In this document: positions 1 to 9,683 of the stretch, piece after piece
Position numbering within the stretch: the stretch's first letter is position 1
Layout: each line of letters begins with the position of its first letter
Source of the DNA: DASQHL01 sp963843685
Lineage (GTDB): Bacteria > Chloroflexota > Dehalococcoidia > DSTF01 > JACRBR01
DNA length: 64,000 nucleotides
Direction of reading: 5' to 3'
Assembly: GCA_963843685.1 (NCBI GenBank)
Contig: CAWJLO010000006.1
Location: 62,001-126,000, forward strand
Made by a program: the position numbers and the translations under genes
Notes under the pieces: generated by a model
Told to the model about the DNA's origin: nothing
The model's database searches: none
The model's input: the letters and a program-made list of their open reading frames with translations, nothing else

Positions 1-712
1 TGTTCGTCGTGTTCAGATCGTCGGCCAGATCGGCCGGGAGCGCCGACCGCCGTCCCAGCAGCACCCCCTGCGCAAGCGACGACTGCGGCTCCGGCAACGA
101 CAGGTCGATGGCACGGGACAGTCGCCGTCGGACCGAGAGCACCGTCGCGCGGAACAGACTGTCGTCCTCGTGCCCGACCACGTGCGCCGACGGGAAGCCC
201 ATCGTGCTCGCGATTCCCCGGCGCGCGAGATAGTCGGCGTAGTCGAACCCGTCGACAGTCGCCGGCGTCTCGAGCTGGCCCTCCAACTCCAGGACGTCGC
301 CGGAGCGGTAGCGCGGGTACAGGCCCGTCGTCACCAGCACACCGCCGGACGCCGGCTGCCACTCCCCGCGAAGCTCCACTTCCCGCACAGTCACGGCGAA
401 CCGCTGCGACGTGTCGCCGATGTCCGGATCGTCCCGCAACACGGCGTGGACGCGCATGGCCACACCGTCGTTGAAGCGCGCAGCCGCGTCCGGCGCCAGG
501 TGTGGCCGCGTCGCGTCGTAACGGGCGGCGCTCGCGGCGAACAGCAGCGGCATGGCGAGCGCGAAGAGCAGCACGCGGCGATCACCCCTGACCACCGCGA
601 CCGTGATCGTGGCGAAGGCCAATGCCAGCGCGAGCGCCCACGCGCCGCGACCGAGCGTGGCCGCGGCGACCGTGCCCGCGATCCACGCCGCCGCCAGCCA
701 AGCCAGCGTCAC
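1..712 (-). CDS. comEC: ComEC/Rec2-type competence protein, N-terminal part (cut by window edge)
   Basis: The minus strand is open from a GTG at 712 to the window edge (about 237 codons). It begins with two hydrophobic segments (roughly residues 1-55), followed by a soluble beta-rich region. Near residue 160 is a 'FDYADYLARRGI' stretch, and near residue 225 'LAQGVLLGRRSALP'. These are the hallmarks of the DUF4131/OB-like N-terminal region of ComEC, the membrane channel that carries transforming DNA inward. The competence and metallo-beta-lactamase domains would lie beyond the edge. An AAGGA sits 7 nt before the GTG, and no other in-frame start lies upstream. It diverges from the acyl-CoA synthetase genes. 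Confidence 0.8.
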   Translation of the reverse strand, partial: MTLAWLAAAWIAGTVAAATLGRGAWALALALAFATITVAVVRGDRRVLLFALAMPLLFAASAARYDATRPHLAPDAAARFNDGVAMRVHAVLRDDPDIGDTSQRFAVTVREVELRGEWQPASGGVLVTTGLYPRYRSGDVLELEGQLETPATVDGFDYADYLARRGIASTMGFPSAHVVGHEDDSLFRATVLSVRRRLSRAIDLSLPEPQSSLAQGVLLGRRSALPADLADDLNTTN

Positions 713-825
713 CCGAACGTCCTTCCCGCTCCGACCAAACGGATGCGATCGTACTACGAGGCGTCAAGATCGAGCCGCCGCCCGCCGCTGACCGCCCGCC
801 CCTACCCCTCGGACACGCCGTCACG

Positions 826-831
826 TAGCAT
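826..831 (+). promoter_or_regulatory. Candidate -10 box (TAGCAT) for the acyl-CoA synthetase genes
   Basis: TAGCAT lies 32 nt before the ATG at 864, in the divergent gap with comEC. Together with the SD at 852-857 this implies a short leader. No clear -35 hexamer is seen. Confidence 0.4.
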
Positions 832-863
832 GAGGGCGCTCTGGCCGATTCCAGGAGAACGTT

Positions 864-1557
864 ATGTCCGCTACGGCAATCATCGAGGGCGCGCGCAAAG
901 AAGGCCGCACCCTGCTGACCGAGATCGAGGCGAAGCAGGTGCTCGAGGAGTCCGGCGTGCCGGTCTCCCCCGCCCGCCTGGCGCGCACCCGCGACGACGC
1001 CGTAAAGATGGCGAACGAGCTCGGGCTACCCGATCGTGCTGAAGATCGTCTCGCCGCAGATCACGCACAAATCCGATGTCGGCGGCGTCGCGCTGAACCT
1101 CACTTCGGCCGAGGAAGTCGGCGCGGCGTACGACTCGGTCGTCGCGTCGTCGAAGCAGCACGTGCCCGACGCAACCATCGACGGCGTCGCCGTACAGCGC
1201 ATGGAGAAGCAGGGCATCGAAGTGATCGTCGGCATGATCAAGGACCCGCAGTTCGGGCCGGTGATGATGTTCGGCCTGGGCGGCGTGCTGGTCGAAGTGC
1301 TCAAGGACGTTGCATTCCGCGTCGTGCCGCTGAACGAGCGCGACGCGCGCCAGATGGTGCACGAGATCAAGGGCTACCCCCTGCTCGAGGGGTATCGCGG
1401 CCAGGATCCCGCCGACATCGCCCGCCTGGAGCAGCTGCTGCTCAAGGTCTCGCAGTTCATCGAGCAGCACCCGGAAGTCGCCGAGCTGGACCTGAACCCG
1501 GTGTTCGCCTACAAGGACGGCGCGCTCGCGGTCGATGCGCGCATCGTCCTCGACTAG
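864..1557 (+). CDS. Acyl-CoA synthetase (ADP-forming), ATP-grasp (beta) subunit; frameshift in sequence
   Basis: This is the ATP-grasp subunit of an NDP-forming acetate/acyl-CoA ligase, which links acyl-CoA hydrolysis to ATP formation. After correction it has about 230 aa, the usual size of a separate beta subunit. The N-terminus (TEIEAKQVLEESGVPV) and the 'LKIVSPQITHKSDVGGV' motif are typical. The frame breaks at 1023-1025: reading GGG as GG restores 'ELGYPIVLKI' and joins the two halves without loss. ATG 864 is preceded by AGGAG. The alpha gene follows after 7 nt. The break looks like a one-base sequence error rather than decay, because both halves are well conserved. Confidence 0.8.
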
Positions 1558-1564
1558 CGGCGCC

Positions 1565-2999
1565 GTGATCTCCCAGGAGCACCTGCGCCGCGTTCTCAAT
1601 CCGCGCACCGTCGTCGTCGTCGGCTCCAAGCGCGCCGACGGCTACATGTGGCTCCGCAACTACGGCGAATTCAAGAGCGGCAACCTCTACTCCGTCCAGA
1701 TCGACCCCAACGAGATCCCCGGCATCGAGGCGATGGGCGTGACGAACTTCACGTCGCTGATGGACGTCCCCGGCGACGTCGACTACGCGATGCTCGCCGT
1801 GCCGCGGCCGGTGGCGCCACGCGTGCTTGCCGACTGCGCGAAGAAGGGCGTGGCCGGCGTCGCGCTCTTCACCTCCGGCTTCGCGGAAACGGGCGAGGAG
1901 GACGGCATCAAGCTGCAAGAGCAGGTGCTTCAGATCGCGCGCGACGGCAACATCGCCCTCATCGGCCCGAACTGCATGGGCCTGTACAACCGGCGCCTCG
2001 GCATCCGGCAGAGCGGCGAGCAGGGCGCGGGCGAAGCGGGCGACGTCGGCTTCATCTCGCAGAGCGGCACCCACGCCATCAACTTCGGCCTCGTCGGCGA
2101 GCAGTACGGCGTGCGCGTCAGCACGTCGATCAGCATCGGCAACGCCATCATCCTCGACGTGCCCGACTACCTCGACTACCTGGCCGACGATGCGGAGACG
2201 AAGGTCATCGCCATGTACATCGAGGGGGTGAAGGACGGCGAGCGCTTCGTCCGCTCGCTACGCCGCGCGGCTTCGATCAAGCCCGTCGTCGTCTGGAAGG
2301 GCGGCGTGACCGACGCCGGCGCCCGCGCGACGATGTCGCACACCGGCTCGCTCGCCGCCCCCCGCGCCGTCTTCGAGGCGATCGTCCGCCAGGCCGGCGC
2401 CGTGATGGCCACCAGCCTCGAAGACACCATCGACGTCGTCAAGGCGCTGCTCTACGCGAAGCCGGCGACCGGCCGCGGCATGGGGCTGATGGCGATGACG
2501 GGCGGCCAGTCCGTCGTGATCACGGACTCGTTCGTCGAGGCTGGCCTTGAGGTGCCGCGGCTGTCGGACGCCTCGTACGACGAGTTGCGCGGCGTTCTTC
2601 AACATCATCGGCGGCAGCTACCAGAACCCGCTCGACATGGGCGGCACCGTCGGATACGGCCAGGCCGGCGACAACATGCGCAAGCTGTTCGACATCCTCG
2701 AGCGCGACCCGCACGTCGACGCCATCGCGATGGAGATGGCGTCCGGGTTCCTGGCGCGGATGTGGGCCGCCAACCCCGCCAGCCTCGACGGCCTGCTGAA
2801 CACGCTCGCCGAGCACAAGGAGCGCTCAAGCAAGCCGTTCGTCGCCGTGCTACAGCCCCAGCACGTCGAGGAAGTCGTCCGCCAGGCGCGCCTCAAGGTG
2901 CAGGAGCGCGGCATCGCCGCCTTCGCCTCGTTCGAGCGCGCCGCCCGCGCCCTCCGCCGCGCCATCGACTACCACCGCTTCAAGGCCGGGCTGGACTAG
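1565..2999 (+). CDS. Acyl-CoA synthetase (ADP-forming), CoA-binding (alpha) subunit; frameshift in sequence
   Basis: This is the partner of the preceding ATP-grasp gene, about 477 aa after correction. It has an N-terminal CoA-binding Rossmann domain (residues 1-130, beginning 'RTVVVVGSKRADG'), then succinyl-CoA-ligase-like flavodoxin domains. The 'MSHTGSLA' motif near residue 260 holds the histidine expected to be phosphorylated. The frame shifts at about 2588-2594: removing one G from CGCGGCG restores 'YDELRAFFNIIGGSYQNPLD'. Start GTG 1565 was chosen because homologues begin at this point and it follows the beta stop by 7 nt. The acyl substrate cannot be told from sequence. Confidence 0.78.
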
Positions 3000-3039
3000 C
3001 GTTCGACTGCACACTGCCTGCCCCCCGTCGACGAGGAGA

Positions 3040-3394
3040 TCACGCCGCCGACATGCGCCGTCGGCGTAGGCTTCGCCGCAGCAGAAGCGTCGACCCGACG
3101 GGCGTCAGTATCGCTGCGATGAACAGAGCGCCGGCGGTAGGGATCAGGTGAACCTCGTTCCTGGGCGGTTCTGAGAAGCACCCCGATCGCGAGATAGGCG
3201 ACGCTGATCATGATGAACCCGCCGAGCGTGATCATCCGGATCACTGCGACAACACAACTAGCCTCCCATTCGCCGCACAGAAGCCAGCCGAGTCCGCTTG
3301 TAAAGGAGACTCCCAACAGAACATTAAATATGGAATCAGGGAGAGTGGCCGGAGGCGCGTCAGACCACACCAGTAGCGCGAAGAGCGTTCGCAT
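3040..3394 (-). CDS. Small four-helix membrane protein, unknown; frameshift in sequence
   Basis: The first frame gives 'MRTLFALLVW...' with three hydrophobic stretches up to about residue 75. It then runs into a polar, low-complexity tail. A +1 base at about 3162-3172 hides the real end: in the corrected frame the protein continues with 'HLIPTAGALFIAAILTPVG', a fourth hydrophobic helix, and closes on an Arg-rich tail with stop at 3040. The corrected length is 117 aa. I recognise no family. It stands alone, convergent with the acyl-CoA synthetase genes, in DNA slightly less GC-rich than its neighbours. A real gene is likely because correcting one base yields a coherent polytopic protein. Confidence 0.5.
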
Positions 3395-3628
3395 CGATCA
3401 CGCATGCCACCCCGGGCAATGAGTTCGAGGCCTATTGCTATCGCCTCGTGGCGCCGACTGACGGGACCGCGCGCGCCAAGCGCGAGACGCGACCATGAAA
3501 GCCGCGCCTTCGCATCAGAAACACCCTCCATCGGAACCTCATCCATGCGCCGATGCTACGCTTGCGCGCGACCGATCGCAAGGTGCGGATGTACCATGCC
3601 CTGACGTGACGAGCTCGAGGAGGAGACC
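3395..3628. other. Intergenic region upstream of ridA
   Basis: No convincing gene is seen here. It contains TACCAT (3592-3597), a possible -10 box for ridA about 30 nt before the start, and the ridA SD (GAGGAGGAG). Confidence 0.4.
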
Positions 3629-4021
3629 ATGCAACGCCAGAACATCAGCAGCGGGGCCAGGTGGGAGCCCATCGTCGGCTACTCCCGCGCCGTCCGCGTC
3701 GGAAACGCGATCTGGGTCGCCGGAACCGCGCCCGCAGGCCCGGACGGCGCCGCGCTCTTCCCCGGCGACATGTACGCCCAGGCGAAGGAGTGTCTCCGCC
3801 GCATCGAGGCCGCGCTGGCCGAGGCGGGTGCGTCGATGAAGGACGTCGTCCGCACCCGCATGTTCGTCACCGACATCAGCCGCTGGGAGGAGGCCGGCCG
3901 CGCCCACGGCGAGTACTTCGCCGACGTGCGCCCGGCCGCCACGATGGTCGAGGTGAAGGCGCTCATCGATCCGACTCTGCTCATCGAGATCGAGGCCGAC
4001 GCTGTCATAAGCCAGCTATAA
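3629..4021 (+). CDS. ridA: RidA-family enamine/imine deaminase
   Basis: 130 aa, the normal RidA/YjgF length. RidA proteins hydrolyse reactive 2-aminoacrylate and related enamines made by PLP enzymes. The family's conserved arginine region is visible as 'VVRTRMFVTDISRWE' (about residues 71-85), and the C-terminal 'MVEVKALIDPTLLIEIEADA' matches the family signature. ATG 3629 is preceded by a strong GAGGAGGAG. It is followed by a separately promoted HIT gene. Confidence is high for the family, moderate for the substrate. Confidence 0.88.
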   Translation: MQRQNISSGARWEPIVGYSRAVRVGNAIWVAGTAPAGPDGAALFPGDMYAQAKECLRRIEAALAEAGASMKDVVRTRMFVTDISRWEEAGRAHGEYFADVRPAATMVEVKALIDPTLLIEIEADAVISQL

Positions 4022-4040
4022 CCTATCCCCTACTAACCTG

Positions 4041-4046
4041 TACCCT
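4041..4046 (+). promoter_or_regulatory. Candidate -10 box, leaderless type, for the HIT gene
   Basis: TACCCT ends 6 nt before the ATG at 4053. There is no SD, so transcription would start at or next to the start codon. Confidence 0.4.
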
Positions 4047-4052
4047 GCCCCC

Positions 4053-4394
4053 ATGGCCGACTGCTTGTTCTGCAACATGGCGTCCGGCGCCATGGACGTC
4101 CCCAAGCTCCACGACGACGACCTCGTGTTCGCCATCCGCGACATCAACCCCCGTGCCCCCGTCCACCTCCTCCTCATCACGAAGGAGCACATCCCGGACG
4201 CCCGTCACGTCACCGCCGCGCACGGCCCCGCCCTCGCGCGCATGTTCACCGTGGCCCAGGATCTCGCGAAGACGGAGGGCCTCGATCGCCGCGGCTACCG
4301 GCTGGCCTTCAACGTCGGCGAGGACGCCGGCATGACGATCCCGCACCTCCACATGCACCTGATTGGCGGACGCAAACTCGGCGCCGAGGGCTGA
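4053..4394 (+). CDS. HIT-family nucleotide hydrolase
   Basis: 113 aa, the normal length of a histidine-triad (HINT-like) protein. The N-terminal 'CLFCNMASG' and 'HDDDLVFAIRDINPRAPVH' stretches and the C-terminal triad 'IPHLHMHLIGG' (about residues 98-108) are complete. HINT-type proteins hydrolyse nucleoside phosphoramidates such as aminoacyl-AMP conjugates. No SD precedes the ATG; instead a TACCCT box ends 6 nt upstream, so the mRNA is probably leaderless. Confidence 0.9.
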   Translation: MADCLFCNMASGAMDVPKLHDDDLVFAIRDINPRAPVHLLLITKEHIPDARHVTAAHGPALARMFTVAQDLAKTEGLDRRGYRLAFNVGEDAGMTIPHLHMHLIGGRKLGAEG

Positions 4395-4453
4395 GGCGAC
4401 GTTGCCGCGCCGACCCGTGCGTGTGAGACTGATACGCACACTCCACGCCGCGA

Positions 4454-4459
4454 TATAGC
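4454..4459 (+). promoter_or_regulatory. Candidate -10 box, leaderless type
   Basis: TATAGC ends 8 nt before the ATG at 4468, with no SD between. Confidence 0.35.
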
Positions 4460-4467
4460 CGGTCCGC

Positions 4468-5702
4468 ATGGCATCTTCTCTCCGTCGATTCATCCCGCAC
4501 GCGATCCTCGTCGCGCTGGTGGCGCTCTCGTTTGGGTGCTCCACAGCGCTCGTCGCCGCGCTCCCGCTGCCGAACGGCGAGAACGACTTCAACTCGCCCG
4601 GCTTCATCGTCCGCCACTCGTGGGTGAAGTTCGCCATGCTCGCGACCCGGCCGATCCGCGGCAAGCCGAGCGCGGCCGAAGAGAACGCCATGGTCGCGCG
4701 CTTCTTCGAGCTGAACGGCCTCATCGCCAACGCGGAGCGCGTCGCCGGCGATCCCAACAGCTCCCCCGCCGACGCCGCTGCCGCGACAGCGCAGGACGAC
4801 CAGCTGCGTGCGGAGCGAAGCGGCATCCAGAACGAGGTGCAGCTCATCCTCGAGGGCCGGCTGACGAAGGTGATCAAGGAGGCCGGACTCACGCGCCGCT
4901 TCGGCGGCGACTACGTCTGGCCGCCCGTGAACATCCAGTTCCAGCAGCCGCCCGCCGTGCTCGTGAAGTCGCCTCGCAGCGAGATTCGGACGGAGAGCGA
5001 GCAGCTCCTGCAGGGCGACCTGCCGATCGACCGCGTGCGAGCAGCATCGAGTCCGCAGCCGAGGCGGACGGCAAGACGTCGGCGCTCGTCGTGCAGATCG
5101 GCGGCATCGCCGAGTACCCCGCCATCATCCCCTACGACTCCGACTACCACTACATCCTGCAGGACATCGCCCACGAGTGGACGCACCACTACCTGGCGTT
5201 CGCGCCGCTCGGCCGGCGCTACTACGAGAACTCGGAGCTGACGACGCTGAACGAGACGCTGGCGAACATGGTGGGCCGCGAGCTGGGCGACATGATGTTC
5301 GCGGAGTACCCCCTCCCGGCGAAGCCCCCTGCTGACGTCGGCGTGGGGCAACACCTCGCGTCGCCGTTGCCGCAGGCAGGCATCGACTTCACCACGGTGA
5401 TGCGGACCCTGCACACGCAGGTCGTCGCCCTGCTCAAGCAGGGGAAGATCGCGGAAGCGGAGTCGCAGATGGAGCAGACGCGCGCGTACCTGGCCGAAAA
5501 CGGCTACTACATCCGCAAGCTGAACCAGGCGTACTTCGCGTTCTACGGCTCCTACGCGGACACCGCCGGCTCGATCGACCCGATCGGCCCGAAGTTCGAT
5601 GAGCTGCGGAAGGAGAGTCCGACGCTGAAGTCGTTCCTGGAGGAGGCGCGGGACTTCACGTCTGAGGCCGACCTGGACCGCGCGCTCGCCGCTACGAAGT
5701 GA
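4468..5702 (+). CDS. Secreted or membrane-anchored zinc-metalloprotease-like protein; frameshift in sequence
   Basis: About 411 aa after correction. An N-terminal hydrophobic segment contains a possible lipobox ('ALSFGC', residues 19-24), so the protein is probably exported. The metal-binding motif 'HEWTHHY' (near residue 235) is followed about 26 residues later by 'NETLAN', fitting a gluzincin-like HExxH...E arrangement. The frame shifts once near 5036: the sequence lacks one base, and adding a G to GTGCGAGC gives 'VASSIESAAEADG'. This is the only -1 error in the window. The 3' end overlaps rpe by 11 bp in convergent orientation. I do not recognise a named family. Confidence 0.6.
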
Positions 5703-6390
5703 CCTGCTCGATGGCCTGGCGGAGGTCGCGCAGGTTCTCGCGCGGCGACGCTTCGCTGTTGTAGACCGAAGAGCCGCAGACCAGCACGCGCCCGCCCGCC
5801 TCGACGCACGCCGCGGCGTTGCCGGCCTTCACGCCGCCGTCCAGCTCGATGTCCGGCGACAGCCCGCGTTCGTCCAGCATGGCCTTGAGCCGCCGCACCT
5901 TGTCCAGCATCGACGGGATGAGCTTCTGGCCCGCCCCAGCCGGGGTTGATCATCATCACCATGATCTGGTCCGCGACCTCCAGCACCTCTTCGATGGCGC
6001 TGAGCGGCGTCGCCGGGTTGATGCAGATGCCCGCCCGCTTGTGCATCGTGTGGATCCGGCGCAGGAGCCGGTCCGCGTGGTGCGTGGCCTCGATGTGGAA
6101 GTTGATGATGTCCGCGCCCGCCTCGGCGAACGCGTCGAACTGCGCCTCCGGATCCTCGATCATCAGGTGCAGGTCGATGGGAAGCTTCGTCGCCTTGCGG
6201 ATCGCCGGCGACCACGAGCGGCCCGAACGTGATCGGCGGCACGAAGTGGCCGTCCATCACGTCGAGGTGCATGTAATCCGCGCCACCCGCCTCGGCGGCC
6301 GCCACCTGCTCCGCCAGCTTGCCGAAATCCGCGGTCAGGATCGACGGCGCCAGCTTGATCGCCGCCGGGTTCGCCCAGGTTCGCCGTCAT
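5692..6390 (-). CDS. rpe: Ribulose-phosphate 3-epimerase; three frameshifts in sequence
   Basis: Rpe interconverts ribulose-5-P and xylulose-5-P in the pentose phosphate pathway. Three +1 bases break the frame, at about 6361-6368, 6204-6210 and 5925-5933. Removing them gives a continuous 231-aa protein of normal length. All key blocks are present: 'LAPSILTADF', 'MHLDVMDGHFVPPITFGP', 'HLMIEDPE', 'MINPGWGGQ' and 'IELDGGVKAGNA'. The start ATG overlaps the argH stop in an ATGA, so argH and rpe form one minus-strand operon. Perfect conservation around each break argues for sequence error rather than a pseudogene. Confidence 0.85.
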
Positions 6391-7875
6391 CGCGCCTTCT
6401 TCCTCTTCACGCCGCGCAGCTGATCGACGCGCTTCCGGGCGCGGCGGAGCGCCGCCCCGACCTGGCGCGGCGCCGTCCCGCCCGGCACGTCGCGCGACCG
6501 TAGCGACGTCATGACGTCGATGCCGAGCGCATCGGACTGGAACAAGGGCGAGAACCGCCGCAGCTCCTCGAGCGAGAGCCGCCCGAGCTCCGCGTTCTTG
6601 CCTTCCGCGTAGCGGACGAGCTTGCCGACGGCCTCATGCGCCTCCCGGAACGGCAGCCCCTTGCGCACGAGGTAGTCGGCGAGGTCCGTGGCGAGCGAGT
6701 AATTGGCGACGGCCGCCTTGCGCGCGCGCTTCGCGTCGACCTCGATCTTCGGCAGCATCGCGGCGAGCACCTCGAGCGTGGAGAGCAGCGTGTCCTCCGT
6801 CTCAAAGAGCCACGGCTTGTCCTCCTGCAGGTCGCGGTTGTACGCGAGCGGCAACCCCTTGAGCGTCGTCAGCATGCCGACGAGCGCGCCGATTGCGCGG
6901 CCCGTGCGCCCGCGCGCCAGCTCAGCGACGTCGGGGTTCTTCTTCTGCGGCATGATGCTGGAGCCCGTCGCGAACGCGTCCGGCAGCCGGATGAAGGCGA
7001 ACTCCGCGCTCGACCACAGCACCAGCTCCTCGGCCAGCCGCGACACGTGCACGAGGCAGAGCGCGGCGGCGCTCAGATAGTCGACGACGAAGTCACGGTC
7101 CGACACGGCGTCGATGCTGTTGGCGGACACGCGGTCGAAGCCGAGATCGCCGGCGACGGAGGCGCGATCGATCGGATACGGTACGCCGGCCAGCGCGCCG
7201 CTGCCGAGCGGCATCTCATCCATCATCTCGTGCGCGAAGGCGAAGCGCGCGGCGTCGCGGTCGAACATCTGGACGTAGGCGAGCAGGTGGTGGGCGAGCA
7301 GCACCGGCTGCGCGCGCTGCATGTGCGTGTAGCCCGGCATGGCGACGGACTTGTTCGCCTCCGCCAGCTCCAGCAGCGCCGATTCCAGCGCCAGCAGCGC
7401 GGCGATCGCCCGTCCGCACGCGCCCTTCACGTACATGCGGAAGTCCGTGGCGACCTGGTCGTTACGGGAGCGCGCCGTGTGCAAGCGACCCGGCCGCCGG
7501 GCCGATCTTCTCGGCCAGCCGCGCCTCCACGTTCATGTGCACGTCCTCGAGGTCGTCGCGCATGACGAACTCGCCGCGCGCGTACTCGTCGAGGATCTGC
7601 TGCAGACCGCGGACGATGGCGTCGGCGTCCTTCTTCGCGATGATGCGCTGCCGCCCCAGCATGCGGGCGTGCGCGATGGAGCCGGCGACGTCCTCCGGGA
7701 GGAGGCGCGCGTCGACGGAGGTGGACGAGGTGTAGGCCTCGACCATCTGGTCGGTGGCGGACGCGAACCGGCCGCCCCACGGCTTGGGCGCGCCGGATCC
7801 TGGCGCGGCCCCATTGCGAGACGGCGCGCCGGAGCGCTTCGCCGGACGGCGCGGCGGGGTCTTTGACGTGGCCAC
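6387..7875 (-). CDS. argH: Argininosuccinate lyase; frameshift in sequence
   Basis: ArgH cleaves argininosuccinate to arginine and fumarate, the last step of arginine synthesis. The corrected product has 495 aa, including a low-complexity basic N-terminal extension of about 30 residues before 'KPWGGRF'. The signature 'GSSIMPQKKNPD' and the 'GYTHMQRAQPV' block are intact. A +1 T at about 7485-7491 splits the gene; removing it restores '[21 protein letters not shown]', the conserved substrate-binding segment. It is cotranscribed with rpe. GGTATA at 7943-7948 (TATACC on this strand) is a possible -10 box. Confidence 0.88.
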
Positions 7876-8006
7876 GGGTCTCCCTCGTCGCGACCGCCGG
7901 ACGTGGCGGACGCGGCCCTTCCCTGCGCTGGACGTGACTGATGGTATAGGGTCGGCTTCGGAGCGCGCTAGCGAGAGCCGAGATCGCCCTGACTCGCCCG
8001 GGGGAA

Positions 8007-9683
8007 TCAGCCCGGCGGCGGCAGCGTCCTCGCGAGGACGTTCTCTGCGTCACGGCGGACGAGCAGGTTGAACCAACGGCCGTCGGAGAGATGCACACTG
8101 CGGGCCGCGTACTCCCGCCAGAGGCCCTCCTGCTTCAGCATGTCGATGCGTGCGGGGATGACGCCCTGGTCCTGCGTCATGTAGTCGTGCTGCGACCAGG
8201 CAACGGTCTGGAGCGAGTCAGTCAGCAGGATGATGTCGGGCTGCTGGTCGAGCACGTACTGCGAGTCGTACTTCTCGTGTCCGGCCGGGAACCCTCCGAG
8301 CGGCAGGTCGCGGTGCGCGATGTGCTCGTCGAGGAGGCCGAGCATATCGATGGTGTGGAGACCGGACTCGTACGGGATGGCGCCGGCAGGGATCACGGCG
8401 ATGGTGGTCGTCGCGGGCACGTTGTCGTGCAGCCAGCGCCCCATCTCGACCCGCTGGGTGACGGCCAGGCGCTCTCCGGGCAGGGCGAAGTCGGCCGCGG
8501 AGGCATGCAGGTTGAACGCGAGGAGCGCGGCAACGGCGAGCGCGGCCGCCGCTTCGGCGATCCATCGCTGCCGGTGGGCGGCCAACTCCCCGATCAATGC
8601 CGCGCCCGAGGCGGCGATGATGGCGTATGCCAGCGGAAGCACCGGCGCGAAGAATCGGAACCGGGCGAGCGCGTCGCCGCCGACGTAGACGACGTAGCCA
8701 AACCACACCGCAACGAGCGCGAGCACGTAGAACGCCGGCATGCGGCGGATCGACGTCAGCGCGATCGCCAGCGGCGCGAGCAGCAGGAGCCAGGCGGCGT
8801 ACTGCTGACTGAACGCGGTGAGGTAGCCCAGGCCGCGCGTGTACTGGTCGAAGCTGGCGCCGACCTTGTCGTAGTAGGTGTTGGGGAAGAGCCAGCCGTA
8901 ACGGTCGTACCGCCAGACGAAGTACGGCACGAAGAGCCCTGCGAAGGCGGCGACCCACAGGGCGAGCGACATCGGCTCGACTAACAGCTCGCCGATGCGC
9001 GCGCGCAGGCCCAGGTGGCGCGACTCCATCATGCGCGCGGCCGCCTCGCCGAGCTTGAAGAGACCCGACACGGCGACGAGCAGCAGACCATCGGGCCGCG
9101 TCATGGCGACGAACGCCCACACGGCGCCCGATGCCGGGATGCGCGGCCGGCTCTGCTCGCGGATGTGCAGCAGGACAGCGGCGAGCGCGAGCACAGCGAA
9201 CAGCGGCGCCTCGAGGCCGGCTGTCGCCCATACCGCCCACGTGCCGCACGTTGAGAGGAGCAGCACGGCGGCGAGTCCCGCGGCGCGGCCGGAGGCGCCT
9301 TCGACGAGCCGCGTCGACAGCACGTACACACCGCCCGCGACCACCACCGAGAGCCCGAAGCCGAGCCAGCGACCGGCGAGAACCGGATCGGCGCCGGCCT
9401 TTACCAGCCCCGCGACGCTCAGCACCCAGAGGAAGTCCGTGTAACCCTCGACCCACTGGCCGGGGTTCCAGACGAGGCCCGCGCCATCGGCGAAGTTGCG
9501 CGCGTAGCGATAGGTGATGTACGCGTCGTCGGCGGTGTAGTGGAAGTAGAAGATGCCGTGGAAGAGCAGGATCGCCGCTCCGCCAAGGACAGCGGCCACG
9601 GCGTACTGGCGCGTGAGACGTGCGAGCGCGTACGAAAGCGCGGCTGCGCCCATGGCGCCGAGCGCCAGGTACGGGAAGGTCAC
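8007..9683 (-). CDS. Membrane GT-C glycosyltransferase, arabinofuranosyl/mannosyltransferase-like
   Basis: 558 aa with roughly ten transmembrane helices in the first 400 residues and a C-terminal soluble domain. The first periplasmic loop, 'YTADDAYITYRYARNFADG', followed by 'GQWVEGYTDFLW', is the acidic-motif pattern of polyprenyl-phosphate-dependent GT-C enzymes such as the mycobacterial AftB-like group. It would transfer a sugar on the outer face of the membrane; donor and acceptor are unknown. Its start ATG overlaps the stop of the upstream HAD gene (ATGA), so both belong to one minus-strand transcript. Confidence 0.7.
   Translation of the reverse strand: MTFPYLALGAMGAAALSYALARLTRQYAVAAVLGGAAILLFHGIFYFHYTADDAYITYRYARNFADGAGLVWNPGQWVEGYTDFLWVLSVAGLVKAGADPVLAGRWLGFGLSVVVAGGVYVLSTRLVEGASGRAAGLAAVLLLSTCGTWAVWATAGLEAPLFAVLALAAVLLHIREQSRPRIPASGAVWAFVAMTRPDGLLLVAVSGLFKLGEAAARMMESRHLGLRARIGELLVEPMSLALWVAAFAGLFVPYFVWRYDRYGWLFPNTYYDKVGASFDQYTRGLGYLTAFSQQYAAWLLLLAPLAIALTSIRRMPAFYVLALVAVWFGYVVYVGGDALARFRFFAPVLPLAYAIIAASGAALIGELAAHRQRWIAEAAAALAVAALLAFNLHASAADFALPGERLAVTQRVEMGRWLHDNVPATTTIAVIPAGAIPYESGLHTIDMLGLLDEHIAHRDLPLGGFPAGHEKYDSQYVLDQQPDIILLTDSLQTVAWSQHDYMTQDQGVIPARIDMLKQEGLWREYAARSVHLSDGRWFNLLVRRDAENVLARTLPPPG

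Noticed and set aside
170..1042. Long plus-strand open frame over the window start
   Set aside because: Arg/Pro-rich, low-complexity translation typical of GC-rich shadow frames; the minus strand encodes a good ComEC N-terminus there.
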